Assembly: GCA_963966185.1 (NCBI GenBank)
Contig: CAWZYM010000129.1
Coordinates: 748,001 to 812,000 of the forward strand
Length of the DNA: 64,000 nt
Direction of reading: 5' to 3'
DNA from: Rhabditoides inermis
Taxonomy: Eukaryota > Nematoda > Chromadorea > Rhabditida > Rhabditidae
The position numbers were made by a program, and so were the translations under genes. The notes beneath the pieces are model-generated. The model was not told where the DNA came from. It worked only from the letters and a program-made list of their open reading frames with translations, and ran no database searches. Positions 11,329 to 23,194 of this stretch are shown here, one piece after another (the first letter of the stretch is position 1; each line of letters opens with the position of its first letter).

Positions 11329-14300
11329 TCAGTGTAGCCAGGTGACCGGAGCGGTGAGCATGTTGCACATGCCGACTCCGGCCGCCATGCGCATGTAGCC
11401 GCGCTCGCCCCACGACGTGCCCCAGCTGGAATAGATTCAATCAATCAATCAAGAGATCAATCATCATTCAATCAATCATCAACGTCTCCACATCTGTGCC
11501 GCCGAAAAAAACACTCAAAAAGTCTTTCTTCTTTTTCACTCAGTCTGTGCATTCACTCAGTGTGGGAGGTATACGATCTTCTGCTTCGCCTCGCTAACTC
11601 TCTAACATAAGGCGTGCTGACTGCGCCTCCCCGCATATCGCTATGTTTCTATACTTAATGGTAATAACTATTTGCATCACATTGTATTGGGGGGTAGAAA
11701 TTGTCAACACTCACGTCCACGTCGTGCCCCCCGGGAGTCTGTTTGCCTGTGCATACAGACTGCTAAGTTCAAGTGTTGACTACTTTCGAGTCAAGGAATT
11801 GTCACCCTTCGACAATACGACAGGCATTATGCCCAACATACCGACTATGCGATCATCGCAAAGAACCAGGACCCGTTACATGTCGTACAATGTCCGTTCT
11901 GCCAGAAGCTTTGCAGACCGGAGCCTGCTCTCGGAGGAGCTCGAGCGGCACGGAGTGGACGTGGCGATGCTACAGGAGACCCGAATCGACCGGACGTGCT
12001 GCGATTCCTTGCGGTACAAGTACTACAGCGCACTGCCCACTTCCAGGGCGGTGTGCGGGGTGACTGTCGCCATCTCCACCTCTGCCAACGTCAACGTGCT
12101 CGCCATCAACCCTCTCTCGCCCCGACTCATCTACGTGGATGCAGAAGTACGAGGAAAGAAGACCCGCATCGTGTCGGCGCATGCGCCAACCGAGGATGCC
12201 GAGGAGGTGGAGAAGGACAAGTTCTTTGACGAGCTGGCCAAGATTGTGAGATCGGCCGGCAAGTCAGAGCTCGTCCTCGGACTTGACTCGAACAGCCGCG
12301 TGGCTGCCGACGCCAGCCCAGCAATGGGCAGGTGGAGGCGTGCTGCCGACTGCACAAGCGACAACGGTCAGCGGATAGTGGATCTGCTGGAGAGTTACGA
12401 CCTTATCGTCGCGTCGGCCTGGAAGCGCAACCGTCCCTGGCAGCGCGCAACCTGGAGGAAGAACTGCATCGGGAGGCCGCACCAGATCGACTACCTGCTC
12501 GTCAAGAAGAGCCAGGCCGGCGCCGTCCTCTCCAGCAAGAGCCTGCCGGACTTCAAATACGACTCGGATCACATCCCCGTGGTTCTTGTCGTGAGCGGAT
12601 CCGGAACGCGCCGTCGCTCGTTCTACCAGAAGAGACCGCCCCGCCTCGACTCTCGCCTGCTGATCACGGATGGTGACGTGCGCGCGGACTACCGAGGGAT
12701 AGTGGAGAAGAATCTGCAGGAGAGGCAGAAGAAAGGAGAGACAGATGCTGACTCGTGGACGGCTGCAGTTCAGCAGGCAGCCAAGGAGGTGATCCCAACT
12801 CTGAAGGTGGAGAAGAAGCACGATGGAGCGTCAGTGAAGGAATCCTTGTGCTACGCGAGCATGCTGCTGGCGAAGCAAAGAGGAAAACTGAAGGCCTACC
12901 GTCAACTCAAGGCGGAGCTGCGGAAGATTCGGATGGAGCAGTGGGAGGAGGAATGGATGAGGAGGAGCAAGGAGTTCGAGGACGCTTGGGAAAGGCAGGA
13001 TGCCCGCACGGCATTCTCCCTGTTGAAGCGGTACAGCGGGAAGTGGAGCAGGACGACGCCCGTCATCTCTGACGGCGTGTCACTCGTCACCGGGGAAGCA
13101 GCGTGCGCGGTGTGGGCTGGTCACTTTGACCGCCTACTCAACCAGCCGTGCCCGTCTGCTCCCGCCCTGCCACATACCGCCCGTTCTGACTACAACTGCA
13201 GGACGGAGCCGCCAACCATGGAGGAGCTGCTTGTGTGCATGAAGAAGCTGAAGAATGGGAAGGCTGCCGGAGACGACGACCTCACTCCGGAGATGATGAA
13301 GGCTCTGCCCGCCTTTGGGATCCGTGAGCTGCATCGGCTGATCGTCAACATCTGGGAGAGGAAGGAGGTGCCTGACTCGTGGAGAAACGCCATCATCGTC
13401 CCGTTGCTGAAGAAGGGCAGCCCCACCGACCCAGCCAACTACCGTGGTATCTCATTGATCCGCGTGTGCTACAAGCTCGTGGAGCGTCTGCTGCTACTTC
13501 GCATTGTGGAGCACCGCGAGAAGACCGCCCGAGACGAGCAGCACGGATTCCGCCGAGGAAGGTCTACCATCGACGCCGTCTTCTCTCTGAGACGGATCGT
13601 CGAGCTGCGTGCCCGATTCAAGAAGCCGACTTACATCATCTTTGTCGACTTCCGGGCAGCATTCGACAGTCCCGTTCGAGACCGCCTCTTCGATGCGGTG
13701 CGCGCCGACGGAGTACCAGCCCCGCTAGTCGACATTCTACGAGACCTGTACAGCCGTACTACTGCCGCTGTCCGCACTCCTTGCGGAATCACACAGCAGT
13801 TCGCCGTCCGGACTGGAGTGCGCCAAGGATCCGTCTGCGGCCCGCTTCTGTTCAACTATGTCATCGACGACGTGATGCGACGTGTTGTGGAGGAGTGTGG
13901 AGGAGGAGTGGAGCTGCACCCGACAGGAAGGAAAGTCACCGACCTCAACTACGCGGATGACATCGCTCTGCTTGGAGAAGACCCTGTTAACTTGCAGAAA
14001 GCTGTCGACCGTCTCAGTCTCCTCGCTGCCTCGTACGGTCTGACCCTCAGGCCGGACAAGTGCGAGTCGATGACCATCCCGCGAAGAGTAAAGGAGGAGT
14101 TCACTGTCAATGGAGAGAAGATCGCGCAGACCACCAACTTCCGCTACCTCGGTTCGTGGATTAGCAGCGACGCCGACCTTACTAAGGATGTGGAGGCGCG
14201 AATCGCCCAAGCCTGCTCCGCGTTCAATTCGCTGGAAAAGGTTTTGTGGAGATCGAGCGTCGCCAATCACGTCAAGCTGCGGATCTACCTCACCGCCATC

Positions 14301-15789
14301 CGACCTGCGATGCTCTACGGATCCGGTACTTGGGCTCTCAATAAGAAGCTCGAGGAGAAGCTGGATACGGCGGAACGCAAATTCTTGCGCCGGATGTTAG
14401 GCTACTTCTACCCAAACCGTCGCCACAACTCGCAGTTGTATCGGGATGTAAACAACATCTACTCCCGTCTCCTGCGCAAAAAGTCCAAGCTGCCCACCCC
14501 CTCGCGGCAAGTGGCGGCAACGAGAGTTCGTCTCTTGGGACACGTGCTGCGACGAGAAGACCATCGGATTGTGAAGCAAGCTGCGCTCACACTACCGCCG
14601 CCGGAGTGGAGACGAGGCCCAGGAAGGAAACGCGCCACATGGGACGAGAAGCTGAAGGAGGATGTCGGGCCCACGCCTGCCGTGCGCGCAAAGGTTACCT
14701 CGAGAGACACTTCGTTCCGTAGAGCTTGGAACACTCGCAACGGGCAGTGGATGGACGCTGTTATGGACATGACACAAGACCGCGTCAAGTGGTCAGAACT
14801 GGTTCACACGATGCTCGCCGGCTAAGGAGCGACAATGCTCGCCTTGCAGCCATTATTGAACTTGGTAGATCGGACGGTGTAGTTTTGATATGTGCAGTCA
14901 GTAAGCTGTTGCTCAGACAGGTCCTTGTGTCCGAGCTGAAACGTTTTAGCCCGCTGGCAATGGAAATAGAGAACGACTCACCTTTTTCTTCAGGTAGTAC
15001 GATTCGAGGGCTCCTATGGTCGCAAACGCCCAGCAATTCCCACATTTGCCCTGATTCTTCACGGAAGTGGTGAGGTTGAGAGCAGTGTAGTTCACGTAGT
15101 CGTACTAAACCACTGTGTGGTAAGTTACTCGTAAGTTACTCGTATAAATTCAAAATTGATTAAAGGACTGTAATATTTACCGATTCTGTTACACATTGAA
15201 TTAACAATTATTTCATAATTTGCAAGAAAGTGTGCAAACATCAAACGATTTTTTCAGAAGTCTTTTATAGTTAGTTTTCAATGTTTGATTGAGACCGGCT
15301 TCCTCACCGCAACATTAGAAGAGGTGATTTCCATGATGTACGGATCGAATGCGAAATCGTCCGCATCCACCAGGCCCCCGGTCGACATTTCCTTGTACTC
15401 ATCGTCCGTCTAAAACGTAACTATTGAAGGAAGTTTTGACTTCAAATAGCACTTTTTCCGGTAGTGGCGAATGTGTAAGTACGTTCTGAGGAAAAAAATG
15501 TACCATATAACACGTCACATTACCATATCAGAGAACTGGTTGAGTCCGGCCTTCGAGGTGGAGGCATTGGCTCGAAACAGCTCGTTGTGACGATCTATCT
15601 CCATGCAGTTCTTCACGAACGCCTCTTGGCGCAAGTCGTTTTCCGTCCCCTCGTACGACTTTCCTGAAATCCTCCGGATGTCAGATAATTATGAAAATAT
15701 TACCGTACTGCTTCTTGAATTCCTCCCAGTTCTGCGTTGCTTCATTGGCTAGCTCGTCATCGGTCTTTTTTGCAATGTTGGACTCGTGA
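11329..15789 (-). pseudogene. Papain-family (C1A) cysteine protease, copy 1, disrupted
   Basis: Remaining exons: part of the propeptide exon at 15704-15789 (cut by a repeat), I29 inhibitor exon 15524-15663, 15308-15409, catalytic-Cys exon 14982-15104 ([10 protein letters not shown]), 14841-14953 (LSEQQLTDC, truncated) and the last exon 11329-11425 (WGTSWGERGYMRMA). The signal-peptide exon is missing. A LINE (11687-14840) replaces the exons with the catalytic His and Asn: compared with copy 2 about 545 bp of protease sequence is deleted at the insertion. Frames of the surviving exons are open, so the damage is insertional rather than slow decay. Confidence 0.85.
11687..14841 (+). mobile_element. 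RTE-type non-LTR retrotransposon, intact ORF
   Basis: A single open frame (11643-14825, 1060 codons from the first ATG). The first dozen or so codons come from flanking host DNA, because divergence from the empty copy begins near 11687; the native start is probably MPNIPTMRSSQRT (about 11829-11847). Domains: AP-type endonuclease about 11870-12600 (YNVRSARSF, LQETRI, LGLDSNSR, QIDYLLV, SDHIPVVLV); reverse transcriptase about 13210-14250 (FVDFRAAFDS, GVRQGSVCGPLLFN, LNYADDIALL); C-terminal RLLGHVLRREDH and WRRGPGRKRATWDEKL. The 3' UTR is only about 16 bp after TAA. There are no stops or frameshifts, so it is young and possibly active, although it may be 5'-truncated. Confidence 0.88.
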
Positions 15790-16220
15790 TCTCGAAAGCG
15801 TATATTCAAATTCCGATATGAGTAAACTATTGTCGAATTGTTACGTATTAATGTTTGGTCAACTCCTCCACATTTTGTAGCTGATTTCGAAAATATATAA
15901 TGTTCATATGGTTCATCGTTCACATTGCGCGCGGCGCGCGCGCACCCGAGCGCTCGCTCACACAGGGAAAGTGCGACAGAGGGCGGCTAGATCAAAGCAG
16001 TGATGACGTCATTAATAGTTAAATTATGAATATAATCGTTTCTAATAGTAGCACTACGCTTTGTTTGATTATAATCAATCAGTACTCGATGAATCACGTC
16101 TCTTATGGCACCATTTTTCATTACTTATTTTGGGCTAGATCAAATAAATATGACGTCATCATATCACTCTTTATCGATTTTCAATACTTTACGAGGCACG
16201 TTTTTCCATAAATCGAATAC
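15790..16220 (+). repeat. TGACGTCA / GCGCGC repeat, block 1 copy
   Basis: Inserted in protease exon 2 of block 1. It contains TGCGCGCGGCGCGCGCGC, GCGACAGAGGGCGGCTAGATC and two TGACGTCA palindromes (CRE/bZIP-like cores). It is nearly identical to 23195-23550 joined to 24035 onward; the inverted second arm found in block 2 is absent here. Confidence 0.75.
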
Positions 16221-16476
16221 CGTTGGAATCAGCGCGGAAGGGCAAATCGTTCTACGCTAATTAGAGCAAGTAACGCGTCCAGTCAGAAAATGTTACATGA
16301 TTTCGACTCAAATTTTACCCCTCACGTTGCGGTCCCTAGTTTTCACTAACAACCGTGGTTGAGGATTGTTGATAGCAACGCTTTCACGCACTCTGCCAAT
16401 CACTACAAGTGAGTATTGATTACGATGATATTGATAACTGATAACACTGGCGAGTGATGAGACGATACAATTGTCT

Positions 16477-16868
16477 ATGCGGTTATTCCTTCCTTTTCTC
16501 CTCTTATTCACGCGCACATCTGCTTTTCCTAGTCCGAATCTCTCCATAAACTGTGAGAACTGTGAACGAATCGCGGACTCTCTTCAGAATTTTATACAAG
16601 TCAGTTATTTTCATAATAAAAAAGATAACTCAATTTTCAGCTCTATCTCGAGCCACACTCATATTATCGACAGAAGCTCGATGTTCCCATCACTTATGCA
16701 TGCAAATTTCTGTGGACCGATTTCAGCAATTGCGTGGGAGCGATCGATGAGGTTTGATTGATTCGATGTTATTGATGAGCTGTTTAGCTGTTCGACCGAG
16801 TAATCGACTATTTGGAAACGGAGCGGCCACTCAAGGCTACGTGCAAAAGCTTCTGCGATGCGAGATAA
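16477..16868 (+). CDS. Saposin-like secreted protein, block 1 copy, intact
   Basis: Exons 16477-16599, 16641-16751 and 16788-16868 (donors GTCAGT and GTTTGA; acceptors TTTTCAG and TGTTTAG; TAA stop) give 104 residues. A signal peptide (MRLFLPFLLLFTRTSA) precedes one saposin-B-like domain with six cysteines: CENC in the first helix, CKF and NCVG in the middle, TCKSFC at the end. Nematode saposin-like proteins bind or permeabilise membranes in the gut, but the role of this one is not known. The gene is convergent with the protease on the other strand. The block 2 copy has a nonsense codon, so this is probably the surviving gene. Confidence 0.8.
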
Positions 16869-17034
16869 AGGCTTATCGGAAATGTGCGAGGAACTATTGC
16901 ATTGTTGCTTGACTTGCCTATTGGTTTTGCATGTGCACTGCAACTGATAACCAAAAGAGCAACTCGTTTTTTTTTTCAAGATAATTTCGTAAAACACTAC
17001 TTACATATCAATTCCAGTACAATAAAACTATATT

Positions 17035-17597
17035 TTTGTAAACCTAATTGAGAGCATACAACGCTATTATACTCGTCGTGTGTGTCAGCGTATCGGGCGC
17101 AGCCTATCATATCCTCAACGCCTTGAGCTTTTCAATCTTCAAACTCTCGAAAATAGACGATTCTTGAATGATGTCACATACATTCACAAAGTAATCCACT
17201 CGAAAACTATATTGGACTATCATGGTCTTTTTGCAATTATTCCATCTCGTACTCGTGGCTCTCATGAATTTAGAAATGTTCCATCATTTGATCACACAGG
17301 CCGTACCAGCACTTTTTTAAGCAGAACCTTCGCAATATGGAATGCGCTTTCTCGTGACCTAATCTCCATCAATGATCCCTCTATCTTCAAATCACAACTC
17401 TCTACATTAGATCTCATGCCACCTAGCAAATTGCGCAACCTATAGAGAGCTCTCCCCCCACTTCCTTTTCCATGTAATACTATGTGATTATGTTCGTGTT
17501 CAATATCATTGAAACCCCGTTTATACCTGCCGTTTGTATTGCTCACTTTTTGTTTATAATTTCGATTTTTCCATGTTATCGGTAATAAACCTATCTA
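17035..17597 (+). mobile_element. 5'-truncated LINE 3' end (CR1/Jockey-like tail)
   Basis: The frame 17080-17445 encodes the end of a reverse-transcriptase protein (RRFLNDVTYIHKVIHSK, FRNVPSFDHTGRTSTFLSRT, AIWNALSRDL) and stops at TAG. The 3' end is GGTAATAAACCTATC. The corresponding site in block 2 (about 24935) lacks the insertion. CTATAT occurs on both sides (17028 and 17595) as a probable short target duplication. Confidence 0.7.
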
Positions 17598-17970
17598 TAT
17601 ATGACATTTTTCATATTCATACTTATTATTCAATAATGTTACACAAACATTAGCACATAAGCTTTGTATAAAAAATATGGTTATGAAAGATTAACTGATT
17701 TCGAAACACTGTGTCTGTATTTACTTCTTTGAAACATTTAATCAACCTCATAAATGAAATAATAAGTTTAGAACACGTAATTACGCGATCACTTCGTTTT
17801 TCCATCGGTTTGTAACACGGAAACTACTTTCCAAGCCCATTGGATGGAGCCTATCGCACCCACCATAAACTTCCATCGGACATTTCAAAATAGGATCTGC
17901 GACTGATAACGACAGAACAAAGATTTTAGTATTCGAGTAGCTTGAGTGTCGATCTGTTTACAATTCAATC

Positions 17971-18637
17971 CTAGTCAGAGTCCGAGTCCGAGTCGAGGTG
18001 CCGGCGCCAGTCGATGCTTCTATGAGGAAGCATACGACGCGGGGTGCGTATCTCCATCACTCTAGGAGGTGTTCGGATGACATCCAACCCCTCCTCCTCC
18101 TCCTCCTCCTCCTCCTCCTCCTCCTCCTCGTCTCCATCCGAGAACAGGGGCGGGGGCGGCGGGTCGACTCCCCGCCGGTGGCTGGCCTGCGCCTCTCGCC
18201 ACCACTCCCTCTCTGCCTCTCGACGACGGCTCTCTCGCGCCTCCCTCGAGGCGTCCTCGGAACGGATGCGAGCGATCTCGGTCTGGAAGAGGGGGAGGGA
18301 GGGGGGGAGAGGGAGGGAAAGAGAGGGGGAGGGGAGGGAGAGAGAGGGGGAGGGAGAGAGAGAGAAAGAAAGAAAGAGAAAGAAAGAGAGAGAGAGAGAA
18401 AGAAAGAAAAAAAAAAGAAAGAGAGAGAGAGGGAGAGAGAGAAAGAGAGAGAGAGAGAGAATAAGAGTACCTTGATCTTCTTGGGATCGATGGGCTGCCT
18501 GTCTCCCTCTGCTTGTCTCTTGCGCGGCCGGGGTCTCTGCGGGTGGACCACTGTGGCAGTGATCACACAATCGCCCGTAGAATCGGCAGCGGTCTGGGAG
18601 GGGGATCTCTCTCACTCTCTCTCTCTCTCTCTCTCTA

Positions 18638-18682
<45 letters not shown>

Positions 18683-19492
18683 CTCGTCACTCACATTCTC
18701 CTCGTGTCGAATCGGGTGCAGCTCTCCCACAGCCATCACGTCGTCGTCGCCGTCTGCGAGTTGCCTGAATAGGGTTACGGTAGGATTACGGTAGGGTACT
18801 AGGTACTGTAGTCACTTTAGGATTACTGTAGGATTACGGGAGTTTACGAGGTACTGTGGTCTGTTTACGGTTATGGTAGGGTTAAAGTAGTTCACCATAC
18901 TGTATACTGTAGTCACTTTAGGCCTACGGTAGCTGACTGTGTGTGCTCGGCGAGAGTGTGCTGGGTGAAGCCGACGGGAGGCTGCTCCTCCTCGTTCTCC
19001 TCTTCATCTTCCGAGTCGACTCTCGAATCCGGGTAATCTCCGACCTGAACAGAGGATTCTTCCGGAATGAACACAAAACCAACGTCTGTGTGAGCGATGT
19101 TTTTCGATCGACCTCACTTGAATACGCGCTATTGCGACACTCTCATCTCCCTCGTGTCGCGGATGCACTCAGAATAGAATACAATTCCACATACCTCCTC
19201 CTTCTCCTCCTCTGTATCGGGCCCGATCAGCCGGCCCGCGCCGATCTTCTCACCCACAAAGATGATCGCCGGCTGGAAGGGTAGGTGAGCAGGGGAAGAT
19301 ACACTGACCCGTCGGATAGCCTCGTGCACGATGCGACAGTCGCTCGGCGTGGATGTTGTGGACTGGAGATGGGTGGAGGAGGGAGTGAGGACACGTCTCT
19401 CTCTCCCTCTCTCTCCCTCTCTCTCCCTCTCTCCTTCTACTGTGTACCTGTGCTGGCGAGTAGTCGCCCCGACCGACCGGGCGCGCCGACAT
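17971..19492 (-). CDS. Unrecognised charged, low-complexity protein, copy 2
   Basis: Same exon structure as 9561-11082, starting at 19490-19492 (MSARPVGRGDYSPAQ). It differs by four extra GAG triplets in the Glu run (12 versus 8 pure units) and by ending at TAG right after DSDSDSD. The GA-rich intron near 18300-18460 is longer than in copy 1. Both copies keep open exons, so both may be expressed. A gene order of protease then this gene on the same strand would allow co-transcription, which I cannot test. Confidence 0.6.
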
Positions 19493-19738
19493 CGCGGCCA
19501 ATGAACGAGTGCCATGTCGCAGATCCACTCAATTTGCCATATTGTTTCTCATTGAAATCGAAATCCGAAATCGCACTCCAAACGTTTGTGCTGAATGTGC
19601 GGGACCGCCGTCACACGTCACCCAGAAGTTTCCTTTCAAGAGCCATTATACTTAGGAGGGCTCAGCTGATTGTCTCCCAGAAATCATGGACGCAGAGAAC
19701 CTAATGGATAAAACATTTATCACAACACTAACTATACA

Positions 19739-21769
19739 TCAGTGCAGCCAGGTGACCGGAGCGGTGAGCATGTTGCACATGCCGACTCCGGCCGCCATGC
19801 GCATGTAGCCGCGCTCGCCCCACGACCTGCCCCAGCTGGAATAAAAAAAAATTTAAAAAAAAATTCAATCAATCAATCAAGAGATCAATCATCATTCAAT
19901 CAATAATCATTCAATCAATCATCATTCAATCAATCATCAACGTCTCCACTTACATCTGTGCCGCCGAAAAAAACACTCAAAAAGTCTTTCTTCTTTTTCA
20001 CTCAGTCTGTGCATTCACTCAGTGTGGGAGGTATACGATCTTCTGCTTCGCCTCGCTACTCTCTAACAAAACGCGTGCTGACTGCGCCTCCCCGCATATC
20101 GCTATGTTTCTATACTTAATGGTAATAACTATTTGCATCACATTGCATATGGTCAACAGAACAGGGCTTGTTGATTGAATTGTTGTAGTATCATAGTTTA
20201 CCCACCTGTTCTTGATGATCCAATACTCGTTTCCATCACCATTCTGCTGTATTCCAGTGAGTAGGACCAGATGGTTCACCCGACAATCGCAGTCTTTCAG
20301 GTTACTGTAGATGCCTGCAACTTGCACTTGCGTAAGTGTGTCAGACATGAGACGCGCTCTCACCTTTTTTGTACGAGCGGAAATGCCTTCCACTGGCACA
20401 TATGAACACTACTACTGGACCGTGTAGACAGAGCTTTTTCTGGACAAAGGCATTTCAGAATCTTCTTTGTGAATATACAGTACCTTAAGTTCGTCCTCTG
20501 TTTTTACCAGAGTGTATTTGAAGTTGACGTTTTTCTTTGTTGGCGGGCTGGTTTTACAAATTTGATTGCGCTAAAAAGTTGGGCTTACACAATAGAGTGA
20601 AGTACGCTCACCGCAGCGGGTTTGTTGTAGGGATACTTTGCCTCTTCGAGGATGGTGTGGTTTCGCACGTATAACATTGCGTATTTCGGGTTGCCTCCCT
20701 TGCAGCCATTATTGAACTTGGTAGATCGGACGGTGTAGTTTTGATATGTGCAGTCAGTGAGCTGTTGCTCAGACAAGTCCTTGTGTCCGAGCTGAAACGT
20801 TTTAGCCCGCTGGAAATGAAAATGGAGAACGACTCACCTTTTTCCTCAGGTAGTACGATTCGAGAGCTCCTATGGTCGCAAACGCCCAGCAATTCCCACA
20901 TTTGCCCTGATTCTTCACGGAAGTGGTGAGGTTGAGAGCAGTGTAGTTCACGTAGTCGTACTAAACCACTGTGTGGTAAGTTACTCGTAAGTTACTCGTA
21001 TGAATTCAATAGTGATTTGAGGACTGTAATATTTACCGATTCTGTTACTCATTGAATTAACAATTATTTCATAATATCCAAGAAATTGTGCAAACATCAA
21101 ACGATTTTCTCAGAAGTCTTTTATAGTTAGTTTTCATTGTTTGATTGAGTCCGGCTTCCTCACCGCAACATGGGAAGAGGTGATTTCCATGATGTACGGA
21201 TCGAATGCGAAATCGTCCGCATCCACATTTTTGTCGACATTTCCTTGTACTCATCGTCCGTCTAAAAACGTAACTATTAAAGGAAGTTTTGTCTTCAAAT
21301 AGCACTTTTTTCGGAAGTGGCGAATGTGTACGTTCTGAGGAAAAAAATGTACCGTAACATGTCACATTACCATATCAGAGAACTGGTTGAGTCCGGCCTT
21401 CGAGGTGGAGGCATTGGCTCGAAACAGCTCGTTGTGACGATCTATCTCCATGCAGTTCTTCACGAACGCCTCTTGGCGCAAGTCGTTTTCCGTCCCCTCG
21501 TACGACTTTCCTGAAATCCTCCGGATGTCAGATAATTATGAAAATATTACCGTACTGCTTCTTGAATTCCTCCCAGTTCTGCGTTGCTTCATTGGCTAGC
21601 TCGTCATCGGTCTTTTTTGCAATGGTGGACTCGTGATTGTCGTTGGGATTACTAAAATGAGATAAGTATTGACAAACCCTTGTAAAATGAACAGAAAGGG
21701 AAGCTACCTCGACACATATTGGGCGACAGCGACAATAGAGACAATTAACAACAATGCTGGACACTGCAT
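19739..21769 (-). pseudogene. Papain-family (C1A) cysteine protease, copy 2, full exon set with a 4-nt frameshift
   Basis: Ten exons: 21708-21769 (signal MQCPALLLIVSIVAVAQ), 21551-21651, 21371-21510 (I29 propeptide, LNQFSDM), 21164-21261, 20838-20960 ([10 protein letters not shown], catalytic Gln and Cys), 20612-20809 (LSEQQLTDC, GCKGGNPKYA), 20484-20570, 20364-20439 (HGPVVVFICASG), 20206-20314 (CRVNHLVLLTG, catalytic His; YWIIKN, catalytic Asn) and 19739-19835 (WGRSWGERGYM). About 364 residues would be cathepsin-L-like and secreted or lysosomal. Exon 4 is 98 nt instead of 102 in copy 1 (ATTTTT replaces CAGGCCCCCG), which shifts the frame and brings a stop early in the next exon. All catalytic residues are otherwise present, so a rescue by alternative splicing or an assembly error should be excluded. 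Confidence 0.82.
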
Positions 21770-22117
21770 GACTATGGTAATGGTAATATGGCTATTTTGC
21801 AGCACATTGTATACGCCTCCGTGAGTGATTGAAAAATCGCAATGATATTCAATTTGCGAATGCCCAAATTGCATTCACTCATTCATGCACTAACGTGGAC
21901 GTGGGTTTTTCTTAGTATTCGCAATTCCCTAATCTTGTTCGCGTTATCATAACGTATTTATTATATAACTGACTGGCTGACTGGCAAGGGCGAGTTAGAG
22001 AGCGTTAGCGCCCTTTTGTTGTTACTGATTGTCCTAGAATTGTTTTCCTCATGTTCATATTTACTCTATCATATTAGAGCCATCAGTAGTTATGTATTAC
22101 AAAACAAAAGTGGCTAC
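21770..22117. other. Protease upstream region, nothing recognised
   Basis: AT-rich sequence between the protease start and the paired short elements. No clear promoter motif is visible. Confidence 0.4.
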
Positions 22118-22487
22118 TTAAAGGAACAGTGGCGACTTATTTCTGCCACAACCTGCCACAACTCCTCATTTCCACACGCGAGCAAAACATTTGGTGGGAA
22201 AGGGAATAGAACCAGCGAGCTCGGTTCCATAACGCAGCGCACATGCACTGAGCCGAGAAGCAAGTGACCGGGCGTTGTTCATTTGCGGTGATGTCTCCGA
22301 CCCCAGTTTTTGCAGTGAAGCGTTGGCGTGAAATTCAAATTTTGAGCTGCATTCCTGCATTCTTGGCAGTTGCAGAATCGAAAGTAACGCAGAATCGTCG
22401 TTCTTTCGAAAAAACTGCAAATGTGTTAGGTTATTATGATTTTTAAGAATACTCCAGGTCGAAAATAAGTCGCCACTGTTGCTTTAA
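22118..22487 (-). repeat. TIR/tRNA-like short element, copy B
   Basis: A 365-bp element beginning TTAAAGGAACAGTGGCGAC and ending AAGTCGCCACTGTTGCTTTAA, with a tRNA-like A/B box pair on the minus strand (about 22190-22265). It directly abuts copy C. Confidence 0.8.
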
Positions 22488-22845
22488 AGGTACACTGGCA
22501 ACTTATTTCTGCCACGACCTGTCACAACTCCTTATTTTCACACGAACAAAACATTTGGCAGTGATAGGAATCGAACCGCGAAGATTAGGGTCAGAACGCA
22601 GCGCACATGCACTGAGTCACGAAGTAAGTGACAGTCTGTTGTTCATTTGCGGTTACGTCTCCGACCCAAACTTTTGCAGTGAAGTGTTGGCGGGAAATTC
22701 AAAATTTGAGCTGCATTCTTGGCAGTTGCAGAATCGAAAATACCGCAGAATCGTCGTTCTTTCGCAAAAACTGCAAATGCGTTAGGTTAATATGATTTTA
22801 AATAATACTCCGAGTCGAAAATAAGTCGCCACTGTTCCTTTAAAG
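22488..22845 (-). repeat. TIR/tRNA-like short element, copy C
   Basis: Same family and orientation as copy B, immediately adjacent and sharing the TTAAAG junction. The B box reads GCGGTTCGATTCC on the minus strand. Found only in block 2. Confidence 0.8.
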
Positions 22846-23194
22846 AAAAGTATGTACCACTCTAAATTTCATGTCATGGATTCTTTTCGAATTTGTAGTA
22901 TGAACATGCCAAATTTCGGTGTATACGAAAATGTTTCTCTCAATTTACAAAACTGAACTTTACAAAATATTGTTAGTGAACAATGAAAAATTGGACTTCA
23001 AACTTATTTTACCAGCACACGTATTTTACCAGCACACGAGTTGACATTTAGATCAAAACCGCATTCCGGCCATTCATCACTCGAGATACAACACTAGATC
23101 TCACGAAAAACAATTGTGATTCCTAGAAATAAGTATAAAGATAAAAATTTATACTTTGATCGGGTAGTTAAACCGTGGAACAATCTTTCGTTCA
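22846..23194. other. Intergenic AT-rich, nothing recognised
   Basis: No exon, RNA or repeat structure could be supported. Short direct repeat TTTTACCAGCACACG at about 23008-23040. Confidence 0.4.

Larger units (their letters stand above)
9575..17935. repeat. Tandem segmental duplication, block 1
   Basis: Block 1 aligns to block 2 (17936-25615) in order: charged-protein gene, cysteine protease, GCGCGC repeat, saposin-like gene, then a shared 250-bp tail. Block junctions share the motif AGTATTCGAGTAGCTTGAGTG. Differences are insertions in one block only: the LINE at 11687 and the LINE fragment at 17035 here; the 21.8-23.2 kb segment, the extra inverted arm, the 30-bp LINE tail and a MITE in block 2. 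Confidence 0.9.
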
